Assembly: GCA_028767165.1 (NCBI GenBank) | Contig: JARACJ010000009.1 | Span: 1-64,000 of the forward strand | Origin: Proteobacteria bacterium DTSAM18 | GTDB taxonomy: Bacteria; Myxococcota_A; UBA796; GCA-2862545 | Length of the DNA stretch: 64,000 nt | Reading direction: 5' to 3' | Shown: positions 47,522 through 55,652 of the stretch, piece by piece | Layout of the letters: each line of letters begins with the position of its first letter | Numbering within the stretch: the first letter of the stretch is position 1 | Notes under the pieces: model-generated | Seen by the model: only the letters and a program-made list of their open reading frames with translations | What the model was told of the DNA's origin: nothing | Database searches by the model: none | Program-made: the position numbers and the translations under genes

Positions 47522-48144
47522 CGCGGGTGCCCCGGAAGGAACACCCCGTACCGACCCGCCCCCCGATCCAGCACCGGCAGGATGGGTCGCAGATCACGGG
47601 CCCGCTGCAACGACAGCCGCGGGTCCCGTGACAGCTCCCGCAACACACACAACGTCGGCGGAACCATGGGCCAGTGCTGAGGGCCCTCCGCCAGCACCGC
47701 CTGGGGATCCACCCAGTGGGCATCCACGATCTCGTGGCCATCGACCTGCACGGTGAGGTCCGGTGGGCACCGCAGCACGTAGAACAGGGTGTCGTAGCGC
47801 CTTCCGGGCATGTGGGGGGTCACCCACCTGCTGAAGGGCACCATCTGCTCCAGCAACGGGCGCCAGGCGTCCGGGAGCGCCTCTCCCTCGCGCCAGGGCT
47901 CCGCCGGCAGTCCGGCCTCCTCCATCGACTCCCGCAGCGCCGCCACTCGCGTCGGCCCATCGCCGCCCAGGCTCCGTCCGGCCAGGTGGTCCGCCTGTTC
48001 CACCCGCCCCCCGGGAAAGACCCAGTGGCCGGGCAGGAAGGGGGTCTGGGACGCCTTCTGCAGCAGCAGCACGCGACCGTCCTCGGCCCACCACACCACC
48101 GTGGCCGAAGGGATCGGCTCGGCGAACACCTGTTCGTTCGTCAC
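47434..48144 (-). CDS. NUDIX hydrolase, NUDT19-like
   Basis: This 236-residue protein carries a NUDIX box split by an insertion, GGRVEQADHL...AALRESMEEAGL, as in NUDT19/coenzyme A diphosphatase-type members; the REXXEEXG core residues are present. It hydrolyses a nucleoside diphosphate-X such as CoA or NDP-sugars with Mg. The GTG start overlaps the membrane gene stop, with GGAGG ahead. Its 3' end overlaps the convergent RAYT-like gene for 88 bp. Confidence 0.85.
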   Translation of the reverse strand: MTNEQVFAEPIPSATVVWWAEDGRVLLLQKASQTPFLPGHWVFPGGRVEQADHLAGRSLGGDGPTRVAALRESMEEAGLPAEPWREGEALPDAWRPLLEQMVPFSRWVTPHMPGRRYDTLFYVLRCPPDLTVQVDGHEIVDAHWVDPQAVLAEGPQHWPMVPPTLCVLRELSRDPRLSLQRARDLRPILPVLDRGAGRYGVFLPGHPRHPMTAIAGLPVRVAIRTDRWDFEDSDLG

Positions 48145-49136
48145 GGCTGCAGATCCTCCATGGGATCCAGCGCGACCCGGTGGGCCCTGCACCGTGCGGC
48201 CACCATCACCGGGTGCCGCCCGAACGCCGGTAGCGGCACCGGATCGGCGGTGTAGCCCGCCACGAGGAGCTCCTTGGCGTCCTGCTCCTGCATGATCGCC
48301 CGGGCCTCCATGGGCGTGACCATCCACACGGACTCCTCGCCGGCCTGCCAGGCGCCCTCGACGAGGTGCTCCTCGTAGGCCGTGCCGATGGAGCTCTCCG
48401 GAGGCTCCGCCACCACGACGTCCTGGACGAAGGGCCGGCCCACCACGGAGACGTCGCCGCTGGGCATGGAGACGTCCTTGCCCGCGAGGGGCACGCAGGC
48501 GGTCATCCAGGGGGCGAAGGCCTCCTCCACCACCGTGCGGACGCGGGTTCCCGTGGTGAGGAACAGCAGGAAGAGCGTGACGGCGGCCACCACATCGGCG
48601 ATGGCGCCCCAGCCCCTGCGACGGAAGGCCCAGAACAGGCCGGGCAGGAACAGGACGACCGCCACGCCCACGGCCCCGAGCGCCCGGTGGAGGAGCAGCT
48701 GTTCGCCCTCCTTGCGGATCTGCTCGAGCTGCTCCAGGGGCGCATCCCAGTGGGTCCACAGGGCCACGTGGGTGTGGGCCACCGGCGACCACAACAGCCC
48801 CGCGATGATCATCCACGCGCCCACCATCACGAGCTCGGGTGCCCCGCGACGCTCTCCCCGGTACCTGGAGAAGGCCCCCACCAGCACGGCGAGCGCCCCG
48901 AGGCCGATCTCGATGCCCCCGAGGGGCACGCTGTACAGGGTGCGCTCGGCGAACTCCTCCGGGGTCAGGCCCGGGAGCAGCTGGGCATCCATGTGGCGGA
49001 ACGCCAGCAACACGATGAGCGGCCCCACCGTGGCGGCCCACAGGGACACCGGCTTGTCCTGCAGGGGACGGACGAGGGTGTACAGGAACACGACCACCCC
49101 GAGCACGAGTTCCGCTCCAATCAGGAATTCCACCAT
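48141..49136 (-). CDS. polytopic membrane protein, unknown
   Basis: This 331-residue protein has six to seven hydrophobic helices (VEFLIGAELVLGVVVFLYTLV, LWAATVGPLIVLLAF, GGIEIGLGALAVLVGAF, VMVGAWMIIAGLLWSPVA, LGAVGVAVVLFLPGLFW, IADVVAAVTLFLLFLTTG) and a C-terminal soluble part of about 110 residues with two Cys. Family not recognised. The start at 49136 (MVEFLIG) has no strong ribosome site. It is co-transcribed with the NUDIX gene by a 4-base overlap, and divergent from mscS. Confidence 0.65.
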   Translation of the reverse strand: MVEFLIGAELVLGVVVFLYTLVRPLQDKPVSLWAATVGPLIVLLAFRHMDAQLLPGLTPEEFAERTLYSVPLGGIEIGLGALAVLVGAFSRYRGERRGAPELVMVGAWMIIAGLLWSPVAHTHVALWTHWDAPLEQLEQIRKEGEQLLLHRALGAVGVAVVLFLPGLFWAFRRRGWGAIADVVAAVTLFLLFLTTGTRVRTVVEEAFAPWMTACVPLAGKDVSMPSGDVSVVGRPFVQDVVVAEPPESSIGTAYEEHLVEGAWQAGEESVWMVTPMEARAIMQEQDAKELLVAGYTADPVPLPAFGRHPVMVAARCRAHRVALDPMEDLQP

Positions 49137-49212
49137 GGGCCAACGTATCCGGGGGTCGGGTTGCAACTTCTACGCGCCCCCATATCCTTCCAGGGGATTC
49201 CCGGGAGGTGTC

Positions 49213-50844
49213 ATGAAGCGCGGAGTGTATCGTCTCGTCCTGTTGGCCGGCGTGGCGCTGGCCGGCTGCCAGCATAGCGAATTGCAGCCCGACGTGCCGA
49301 CCTGCTCCACGCCGCGAGACGCAGCCGACAGCCTGCTCGCGTGGCAGCACCCCCGGTCCTACGACCTCGACCACGCCACCCGGTGCATGGAAGCCCCCGA
49401 CAAGGAGCGGGCCCGGCTCGCCGTGCACCTCAAGCAGGTCCTCGACGGCCGCGGCCTGTACGTGCCCGTGTCCAGCCTCTCCGACGAGCCCGACTGGACC
49501 AACGAGGAGGGCGAGCACCAGGTCACGCCCCTCGGCGACGAATTCCCCCTCCTCATCAAGCGTCTCGACGACGGTCGGTGGGTGTACGCCAAGGAGACCC
49601 TGTCCCAGGTCGACGCCCTGTACCAGGCGACCTTCTCGTCACTGGCCCTGGCCTTCCAGTCGTGGATGCCCCAGGCGATGTTCGGTCGGCTCGGCGGCCT
49701 GTACTACTGGCAGCTCCTCATGACCCTGCTGCTGGTGGGCCTGTCGGTGCTGGCGGGTCGATTGGTGGGCGGACTCGTGCGGGGCCAGGTGGCCCGGTAC
49801 ATCGAGCGCCGAAACGTGCCGCTCGACCAGCAGCTCTTCCTTCGAACGAGAGCCCCCCTCACCGCGCTCACCACCCTGCTGCTCCTGCGGGCGGGTCTGC
49901 CCAACCTGCAGCTGCCCGTGCGCCTCACGGCCGCCCTGCAGTCCGTCCTCGAGGTGGCCACCATCATCACCGCCACCTGGGTGGGCCTGCGCTTCGTGGG
50001 GCTGGCACGCCGCACGGCCACCAGCATCGCCGAGCGCACCGAGACCCGGTGGGACGACCAGCTGGTTCCGCTGCTCGGACAGGCGCTGCACTACCTGACC
50101 ATCCTGCTCGGCGGCCTGTTCGTGCTCGACGCGTTGGGCGTCGAGGTGTGGAAGCTCGCGGCGGGTGTCGGCATCGGCGGTCTGGCGTTCGCCCTCGCCG
50201 CCAAGGACACCGTCGCCAACGTGTTCGGCTCCATCAACATCTTCCTCGACCAGCCCTTCCAGATCGGAGACTGGATCAAGGTGGGCGACGTCGAGGGGGT
50301 GGTCGAGGAGGTCGGGTTCCGGTCCACCCGGGTGCGCACGTTCTACAACTCGCTGATCACGATTCCGAACAGCCTGCTGACCAACGCCGAGGTCGACAAC
50401 ATGGGCGCGCGCCACCGCCGCCGCATCAAGCTGACCCTCGGCCTCACCTACGACACCCCGGTCGACAAGGTGCAGGCCTTCGTCGAGGGCGTACGGGCCA
50501 TCCTGGCGGCGCACCCCATGGTCGAGAAGACCTACGAAGTGCACTTCCACGGCATGGGAGCCTCCTCCCTCGACATCCTGGTGTACTACCACGTGGTCTC
50601 GAGCGACTGGTCCGGCGAGCTGCAGACCCGCGGCCAGAACCTGCTGGAGTTCATGCGCCTCGCCGATGCCCTCGGGGTGTCCTTCGCGTTCCCCTCCACG
50701 AGCGTGTACCTGGAGTCCACGCCGGACAAGCCGCTTCCCGAGCATCCGGAGGCCGGCCTCGAGGAGCTCCAGCGCATCTACGCGGGCTTCGGCCCCGAGG
50801 GCGATCGCGCCCGTCCCGACGGTCCCGCCTTCCCGACCGCCTGA
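49213..50844 (+). CDS. MscS-type mechanosensitive channel with lipoprotein-like N-terminus
   Basis: This 543-residue channel has an N-terminal lipobox (GVALAGC, residue about 19), a periplasmic domain of about 130 residues, four to five helices, and the MscS pore and beta domain: GIGGLAFALAAKDTVANVFGSINIFLDQPFQIGDWIKV, with VEGVVEEVGFRSTRVRT and IPNSLLTNAEVDN. It opens under membrane tension to release solutes in osmotic downshift. A lipid-anchored N-terminus on an MscS protein is uncommon. GGGAGG precedes ATG. Confidence 0.9.
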   Translation: MKRGVYRLVLLAGVALAGCQHSELQPDVPTCSTPRDAADSLLAWQHPRSYDLDHATRCMEAPDKERARLAVHLKQVLDGRGLYVPVSSLSDEPDWTNEEGEHQVTPLGDEFPLLIKRLDDGRWVYAKETLSQVDALYQATFSSLALAFQSWMPQAMFGRLGGLYYWQLLMTLLLVGLSVLAGRLVGGLVRGQVARYIERRNVPLDQQLFLRTRAPLTALTTLLLLRAGLPNLQLPVRLTAALQSVLEVATIITATWVGLRFVGLARRTATSIAERTETRWDDQLVPLLGQALHYLTILLGGLFVLDALGVEVWKLAAGVGIGGLAFALAAKDTVANVFGSINIFLDQPFQIGDWIKVGDVEGVVEEVGFRSTRVRTFYNSLITIPNSLLTNAEVDNMGARHRRRIKLTLGLTYDTPVDKVQAFVEGVRAILAAHPMVEKTYEVHFHGMGASSLDILVYYHVVSSDWSGELQTRGQNLLEFMRLADALGVSFAFPSTSVYLESTPDKPLPEHPEAGLEELQRIYAGFGPEGDRARPDGPAFPTA

Positions 50845-50915
50845 GGGGCACAGGACGCGTCCTGAACGGGAAGACGTGGTTCACCCGTGGTAGTGTCGCC
50901 TCCACTGGAGACACG

Positions 50916-51689
50916 ATGAACCCCGCCCTCTGGCTTCTCGCAGGCGCTGCCTTCGCCTCCCCGGTACCCGACACCCCCGTCACCACCCTGCCCGACGACC
51001 TGCAGGCCGCGTTCCTGCAGGCCGAGGACGACTGGCAGGACGGTCGCCTGCTCGACGCCGAGCGGGGCTTCGAGCAGATCATCACCGCGGCCCCCACCTT
51101 CGACCGCGCCCTGCGTCGACGCTGCGGCGTGCTGCTCCAGCTGGGCGAGCGCGACGCCGCCCTCCCTCTGTGCGACCAGGCCCACCAGATGCGCCCCTCG
51201 GCCGAGAACGCCATGGGGCTCGCGCGGGTGCTCCTGCAGCCCTCGGACAGGCTGCCCGGCAGCCACCTCGAGGATCTCGACCGGGCACGCACCCTGATCG
51301 ACGCCACCCTCGAAGACGTCCCCGACAGTCTCATCGCATGGCAGAACCTGTGCCTGTGGTCGGTGGCCCAGGAGGATCTCGACACCCTCGGCCAGTGCGC
51401 CGCGGCCCTCGAGCGCCTCGATCCGCAGGCCAGCGGCACGCTGTACCACCAGGCCCTGTGGCACATGGAGTCCGGCAGGCTGAACCAGGCCGCCCGGCAC
51501 CTGGAGAAGGCCATCCACGCGGGCCTCGACGAGGGCACCGCCGATGCCGCCGAGGCGCGGCTGTCCACCCTGTTCGCCCGGGCCCAGGGCCCCACCTCCT
51601 CCACCAGCTGGCTCCCGTGGCTCGTCGGCGGCAGCCTCGCCGCCCTGCTCCTCATGCTCGGACTCGCGCCCCAGCGAAGCCGGTCCTGA
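50916..51689 (+). CDS. exported TPR protein with C-terminal membrane anchor
   Basis: This 257-residue protein has a signal peptide (LLAGAAFASP), several TPR-like helix pairs (AEDDWQDGRLLDAERGFEQII, YHQALWHMESGRLNQAARHLEKAI), and a C-terminal membrane helix (WLPWLVGGSLAALLLMLGL) followed by QRSRS. Two Cys pairs (RRRCGVLL, PLCDQ) lie in the early repeats. GGAG precedes the ATG. Role unknown. Confidence 0.7.
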   Translation: MNPALWLLAGAAFASPVPDTPVTTLPDDLQAAFLQAEDDWQDGRLLDAERGFEQIITAAPTFDRALRRRCGVLLQLGERDAALPLCDQAHQMRPSAENAMGLARVLLQPSDRLPGSHLEDLDRARTLIDATLEDVPDSLIAWQNLCLWSVAQEDLDTLGQCAAALERLDPQASGTLYHQALWHMESGRLNQAARHLEKAIHAGLDEGTADAAEARLSTLFARAQGPTSSTSWLPWLVGGSLAALLLMLGLAPQRSRS

Positions 51690-51748
51690 ACCACGAAGCC
51701 ACCGGTCGTCAGGTATGCCGAGGGCTCGAACCACGAGGAGCGGAGGGT

Positions 51749-52243
51749 TCAGTCGCCGACGGGCTGCAGGGGTCCCTCGCAGCCGTCGACCGACATCACC
51801 AGCTCGTCCGCGCCGTTCCAGGACACGGCCACGTCCTGGAAGTCGGTCGGGAGGCACTCGTCACGAGGGGTGGTGACGGTGCCATCCTCCTCGATCAGCT
51901 CGTGCAGGTAGGTGAGGCACGCCATGTCGACCTCGAGCTCCTGCTGACCCGTGCAGTCCCGCAGCTCCACGTCGAGCACGAACGTCACGTCCAGGAGGGT
52001 GGTCGTGCCACCGGCATCGAACTCCAGCCCCAGCTCCCCCTGGGTGGACTGGAGCGTCCAGTCGTCCAGGGCCTGCAGGGTGACGTCCACGTCGAACCCG
52101 GCGCCCTCGGAACCACACTGGAGCCGACCCGCCCAGCGCCCCTCGAGCGGCAGCGAGCAGTCGGTCTCCTCTTCCGGGCCGTCATCCCCATCACAGCCCA
52201 CGACGCCCCACGACAACAGACCGACCAGGACGAACCGCATCAT
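51749..52243 (-). CDS. lipoprotein of a tandem pair, unknown
   Basis: This 164-residue protein has a lipobox (WGVVGC) and a mature domain of about 135 residues sharing LEGRWAGRLQCGS, DAGGTTTLLD, TGQQELEVDM-CLTYL, DGTVTTPRDECLP and VDGCEG-LQPVG with the next gene. The fold is likely a lipocalin-like beta barrel with two or three disulfides. Start at 52243 or 52240, both with GGAGGGG ahead. It is the downstream member on the minus strand. Confidence 0.78.
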   Translation of the reverse strand: MMRFVLVGLLSWGVVGCDGDDGPEEETDCSLPLEGRWAGRLQCGSEGAGFDVDVTLQALDDWTLQSTQGELGLEFDAGGTTTLLDVTFVLDVELRDCTGQQELEVDMACLTYLHELIEEDGTVTTPRDECLPTDFQDVAVSWNGADELVMSVDGCEGPLQPVGD

Positions 52244-52370
52244 CACCCCTCCTCCAGACACAGGGGTTCCCACATCGGTACGCTCCCACCTCGCTGAACC
52301 GCCTCCCAAGACTCACGAAGCCCCCGGTCGCCAGAGGCGCCGGGGGCTCGGTGCGCGGCGAGCGGAAGGC

Positions 52371-52838
52371 TCAGTTGCCGACGGGCTGCAGGGTGCCCTC
52401 GCAGCCATCGACGGCCATCGTGATCTGCTCTTCGCCGTTCCAGAACATCGCGGCGTCGCGGAAGTCGTCGGGGAGGCACTCCTCACGGGGCGTGGTGACG
52501 GTTCCGTCGGCGTCGATCACCTCGAGCAGGTAGGTGAGGCACTCCATGTCGACCTCGAGCTCCTGCTGGCCCGTGCGCTCGCGCATGCGGACGTCGAGGG
52601 TGTAGGTGGAGTCGAGGATCGTGGTGCGGTTGCCGGCGTCGAAGTCGAAGCCGAGGGTGCCTTCGTCGGACACGAGCTGCAGCTTGTCGGCCACCTCGAG
52701 GTCGAAGTCGATGTCGTAGAAGGAGCCGGCGCTGCCGCACTGCAGGCGACCGGCCCAGCGGCCCTCGAGCTGGTTGGCGCAGCCGGTGGAAAGAAGTGCT
52801 GCGGCGAGCATGCTGCCGCGGATGATCATGGACTTCAT
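52371..52838 (-). CDS. lipoprotein of a tandem pair, unknown
   Basis: This 155-residue paralog of the protein at 51749-52243 has a lipobox (LLSTGC) and the same order of conserved words (LEGRWAGRLQCGS, FDAGNRTTILD, TGQQELEVDM, DGTVTTPREECLP, VDGCEGTLQPVG). It has lost the acidic tether that follows the lipidated Cys in the other copy. The 127-bp gap between the genes contains no terminator, so they can form an operon. The family is not recognised. Confidence 0.78.
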   Translation of the reverse strand: MKSMIIRGSMLAAALLSTGCANQLEGRWAGRLQCGSAGSFYDIDFDLEVADKLQLVSDEGTLGFDFDAGNRTTILDSTYTLDVRMRERTGQQELEVDMECLTYLLEVIDADGTVTTPREECLPDDFRDAAMFWNGEEQITMAVDGCEGTLQPVGN

Positions 52839-52951
52839 GGCGATCTCCTACCGTGCCTCACGCACGCCGGTTGTCCCGCCCTTGATAGCATCGGCGGTAC
52901 CGTAGACTCCACCCTCATTGAACCGGCGCTCCCTGCCTTGACGGATTGTTC

Positions 52952-53428
52952 ATGGAACGCATCGCCCCCCTTCTCCTGCTGGTCCTCTCCGCCTGCGGCC
53001 TCACGCCTCCTCCCGCCGAGCCTCTGGTACCGGTTCCCGCCGCGCCCGCCGCCGAAGAGCCGGCTGGCGTCGCCTGTCGGCCCGCCGATCACGCCCTGGA
53101 GCGGGGCCCGGTCCCGTTCGCCGTGGGAGACACGCTCGTCGGCTGGACCGTCGACGAGGTGCAGGCCGACCACATCGAGTTCGTGCGTGTCTTCTTCGAC
53201 AAGGGCGGCACCGCCACCGGGATCGAGGTGCGCTACCAGGAGGGGGATCCCGACGAATGGTCCACCGAGCTGTACCGCCTCATGCCCGCGCCCGCGCTCC
53301 AGCCCCCCGAGGAGCTGCTGAAGGCCACGATGGGCCTGCTGCGGGCCCACCAAGGGGAGCCCTTCGTGCGGGCGGTCACCGAGGCGGAAGGCGAGTGGGC
53401 CGGCCTGCCGCCCTGCGAGGAAGGCTGA
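52952..53428 (+). CDS. lipoprotein, unknown
   Basis: This 158-residue protein has a lipobox (LLVLSAC), a Pro/Ala/Glu linker (residues 18-40), and a small alpha/beta domain with CRPADHAL and a late Cys. FVRVFFDKGGTATGIEVRY suggests one beta sheet. ATG at 52952 or TTG at 52946 can start it; no clear ribosome site decides. It lies divergent from the lipoprotein pair. No family recognised. Confidence 0.6.
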   Translation: MERIAPLLLLVLSACGLTPPPAEPLVPVPAAPAAEEPAGVACRPADHALERGPVPFAVGDTLVGWTVDEVQADHIEFVRVFFDKGGTATGIEVRYQEGDPDEWSTELYRLMPAPALQPPEELLKATMGLLRAHQGEPFVRAVTEAEGEWAGLPPCEEG

Positions 53429-53458
53429 GCCCGAGGGTGCGTGGGCAGGAGAGACGTC

Positions 53459-53700
53459 ATGCGAGTCAGGAAGCCAGGAGGCCAGGAGGCCAGGAGGCCA
53501 GGAGGCATGAATCTCGACTCATGAAGTCCGAGACCACGAGGGCATGAATCCCGTGGGCATGACTCATGGTGCAAGGAACCATGGTGGCATGCGTCCAGGG
53601 CCCAGGGCTCATGCTTCATGATTCAAGCCCTCATGGCCTCCCGACTCAGGCATTCATGCTTCATGCCTCATGGCTTCATGGACCATGGTGCCAATGCCCG
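53459..53700. repeat. CATG-rich low-complexity block with 8-bp tandem
   Basis: Four units of CCAGGAGG run from 53474 to 53505. From 53506 to 53700 the words CATGAATC, CATGACTCATG, CTCATGCTTCATG and CATGGCTTCATGG recur. CTCATGCTTCATG is the reverse complement of part of the 31-bp unit at 14507-14692. This fills most of the 283-bp gap after the lipoprotein gene; I see no gene in it. Confidence 0.7.
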
Positions 53701-53711
53701 AGGGTCCCTTC

Positions 53712-54200
53712 CTACGTCCTCGGGTGCTCCGCCCACTCCTGCCGCAGCACCCGGGCCGCCCTCACGGCCGCCTGGTGGTGCAGCACCAACACCAGACCGA
53801 GCAGCCCTGCGGCGAGCAGGCCGATCATCGGGTTGTCGCCCCGGACGATGGCCACGCCCACGAGCCAGAGGATCGCCAGCACCGCGGTCAGGGGCGGGGC
53901 CCAGAACATCTCCACCTGCACCTTGCTGCCATGGCGCCGGAACCGGGCCCAGCCGTGCAGCCCGAAGGGGAAGTAGCCTCCGCGGTCGGTCCAGTAGCGG
54001 GACTGCTGCTTCTCCGGGTCGGCCTCCCAGCCGATCCCACTGGCACTGCCTTTGCCCTCTGGCAGGCCCGTCAGAGGCAGGATCTGCTGTCCCAGGGGCG
54101 CCGCGATGCGGAAGTACCACCAGGGAAGGCGTCCCTGCCCGTACTTCTCGACCACGAACCCTCCCCCCAGGACCACGAGCGCGGCGATGCCCAACCACAT
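53712..54200 (-). CDS. two-helix membrane protein, unknown
   Basis: This 162-residue protein has an N-terminal anchor (LGIAALVVLGGGFVVE) and a C-terminal pair of helices (LTAVLAILWLVGVAIV, PMIGLLAAGLLGLVLVLHH) around a polar middle with WWYFRIAAPLG and YFPFGLHGWARFRR. Start at 54200 has GGAGG at 8 bases. Family not recognised. A sigma-54-like site for hemN lies inside it on the other strand. Confidence 0.65.
   Translation of the reverse strand: MWLGIAALVVLGGGFVVEKYGQGRLPWWYFRIAAPLGQQILPLTGLPEGKGSASGIGWEADPEKQQSRYWTDRGGYFPFGLHGWARFRRHGSKVQVEMFWAPPLTAVLAILWLVGVAIVRGDNPMIGLLAAGLLGLVLVLHHQAAVRAARVLRQEWAEHPRT
54041..54056 (+). promoter_or_regulatory. possible sigma-54 promoter upstream of hemN
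   Basis: TGGCACTGCCTTTGCC matches TGGCACG-N4-TTGCW at all but two positions, with GG-N10-GC spacing. It lies 223 bases before the hemN start, inside an opposite-strand gene, so the leader would be about 210 bases and the site may be chance. Confidence 0.35.
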
Positions 54201-54278
54201 GAAGCTGACCTCCACGCCCCCCATAGCGCCTTGTTCCCTCGCGTGTCAGGCCTCCCACCCGACCGGGGAGGTGTGCCG

Positions 54279-55634
54279 ATGAGCGAGCTGAACGCCGAAG
54301 AGCTGGTCCGCTTCGACCGGCCCGGCCCCCGCTACACCTCCTACCCCACCGTTCCCGCCTGGAAGGGCGTGGGTGTGGAAGATCGCACACGGGCACTGAT
54401 GCATGTGAGCGATCCCGCACAGGTCTACGTCCACATCCCCTTCTGCGCGGAGCAGTGCAGCTTCTGTGGCTGCAACATGGCCGTGGCCGGCCGCCAGAGC
54501 GCGGGCGACACCTACCTCGACCTGCTCGAGAAGCAGATCGAGGCGCTCCCCCTCCCCTCGCGGACCATCCACGTCCAGCGCATCCACCTCGGCGGCGGCA
54601 CGCCCACCTGGCTCAACCCCGGCCAGCTCGACCGCCTCGGCGAGATGCTCCGGCTCCGATTCCATCCCGTCGAGGGGGCCGAGCTGTCCCTGGAAGCCGA
54701 TCCGCAGATCACCACCACCGAGCAGCTCGACGTGCTGGACCGCCACGGCTTCAACCGGCTGTCCCTCGGCGTGCAGTCCTTCACGCCCCAGGTGCTCGAG
54801 GCGGTCAACCGTCCCCAGCTCACCGAGCGCATCCCCGCGCTCCTCGAGCACTGCCGAACCCTCGGCTGGTGGGGCCTCAACCTCGATCTGATGTACGGCC
54901 TGCCCGAGCAGACCCCGGAGCGGTTCGAACAGGATCTGCACGCCGCCATCGCCCTGCAGCCCGACCGCCTCGCGGTGTTCGGCTACGCCCACGTCCCCTG
55001 GCTCAAGCGCCACCAGCAGACCCTCGACGCAGGCGCCATGCCCGGCGTGGAGGATCGCGCCCGCTGCCTGCTCCTGGCCCAGGAGATCCTGCAGCGCAAC
55101 GGCTACCAGGCCCTCGGCTTCGACCACTTCGCCCGTCCCGACGACGACCTGTCCCGGGCCGCCCGGGCCGGCACCCTGCACCGCAACTTCATGGGCTACA
55201 CCACGCTGTCGGACGTCGACCTCATCGGCCTCGGCATGTCCGCCATCTCCGAGGTGCAGGGCACCTACTGGCAGGACGAGCCCCACCTCGGCAAGTGGAT
55301 GAAGGCGATGCGCAAGGGAGAGGACCTCCTCCACCGGGGCCACGTGCTCACCGACGAGGACCGTGCCCGCCAGTTCGTGATCAACGAGCTCATGTGCAAC
55401 CTGCGCATCGACGACGCCCTGCTCTCCGAGCGCTTCGGCCGCACCCTTCGTGGTGACTTCGCATCCGAGCTCAAGGCCCTGCAGCCCATGGTGCGGGACG
55501 GCCTCGTGCAGATCACCGAGGACGCCATCACGGTGACCGACAAGGGACGCCTGCTGGTGCGCCTCGTGGCCATGCCCTTCGACGCCTACCTGCCGCCCCA
55601 GCGCGCATCGGACCGCTTCAGCCGCACTGTGTGA
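54279..55634 (+). CDS. hemN: oxygen-independent coproporphyrinogen III oxidase
   Basis: This 451-residue radical-SAM enzyme carries the 4Fe-4S motif CAEQCSFCGC (Cys56, 60, 63 and 65), then GGGTPTWL and the C-terminal HemN domain. It decarboxylates coproporphyrinogen III to protoporphyrinogen IX without oxygen. Length matches true HemN, not the shorter HemW-like proteins. GGGAGG precedes ATG. Its place beside an oxygen-sensing two-component system and cbb3 oxidase fits heme supply in low oxygen. Its stop overlaps a TGTGTGA dyad. Confidence 0.95.
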   Translation: MSELNAEELVRFDRPGPRYTSYPTVPAWKGVGVEDRTRALMHVSDPAQVYVHIPFCAEQCSFCGCNMAVAGRQSAGDTYLDLLEKQIEALPLPSRTIHVQRIHLGGGTPTWLNPGQLDRLGEMLRLRFHPVEGAELSLEADPQITTTEQLDVLDRHGFNRLSLGVQSFTPQVLEAVNRPQLTERIPALLEHCRTLGWWGLNLDLMYGLPEQTPERFEQDLHAAIALQPDRLAVFGYAHVPWLKRHQQTLDAGAMPGVEDRARCLLLAQEILQRNGYQALGFDHFARPDDDLSRAARAGTLHRNFMGYTTLSDVDLIGLGMSAISEVQGTYWQDEPHLGKWMKAMRKGEDLLHRGHVLTDEDRARQFVINELMCNLRIDDALLSERFGRTLRGDFASELKALQPMVRDGLVQITEDAITVTDKGRLLVRLVAMPFDAYLPPQRASDRFSRTV

Positions 55635-55643
55635 TCCCACACA
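55628..55643. promoter_or_regulatory. TGTGTGA-N5-CACA dyad, site 1
   Basis: TGTGTGATCCCACACA overlaps the hemN stop codon, between hemN and the convergent regulator gene. It matches sites at 57516 and 59249 in all 11 fixed positions. It may be a binding site of the regulator or part of a terminator; it has no promoter next to it. Confidence 0.5.
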
Positions 55644-55652
55644 CCGGGTGGC

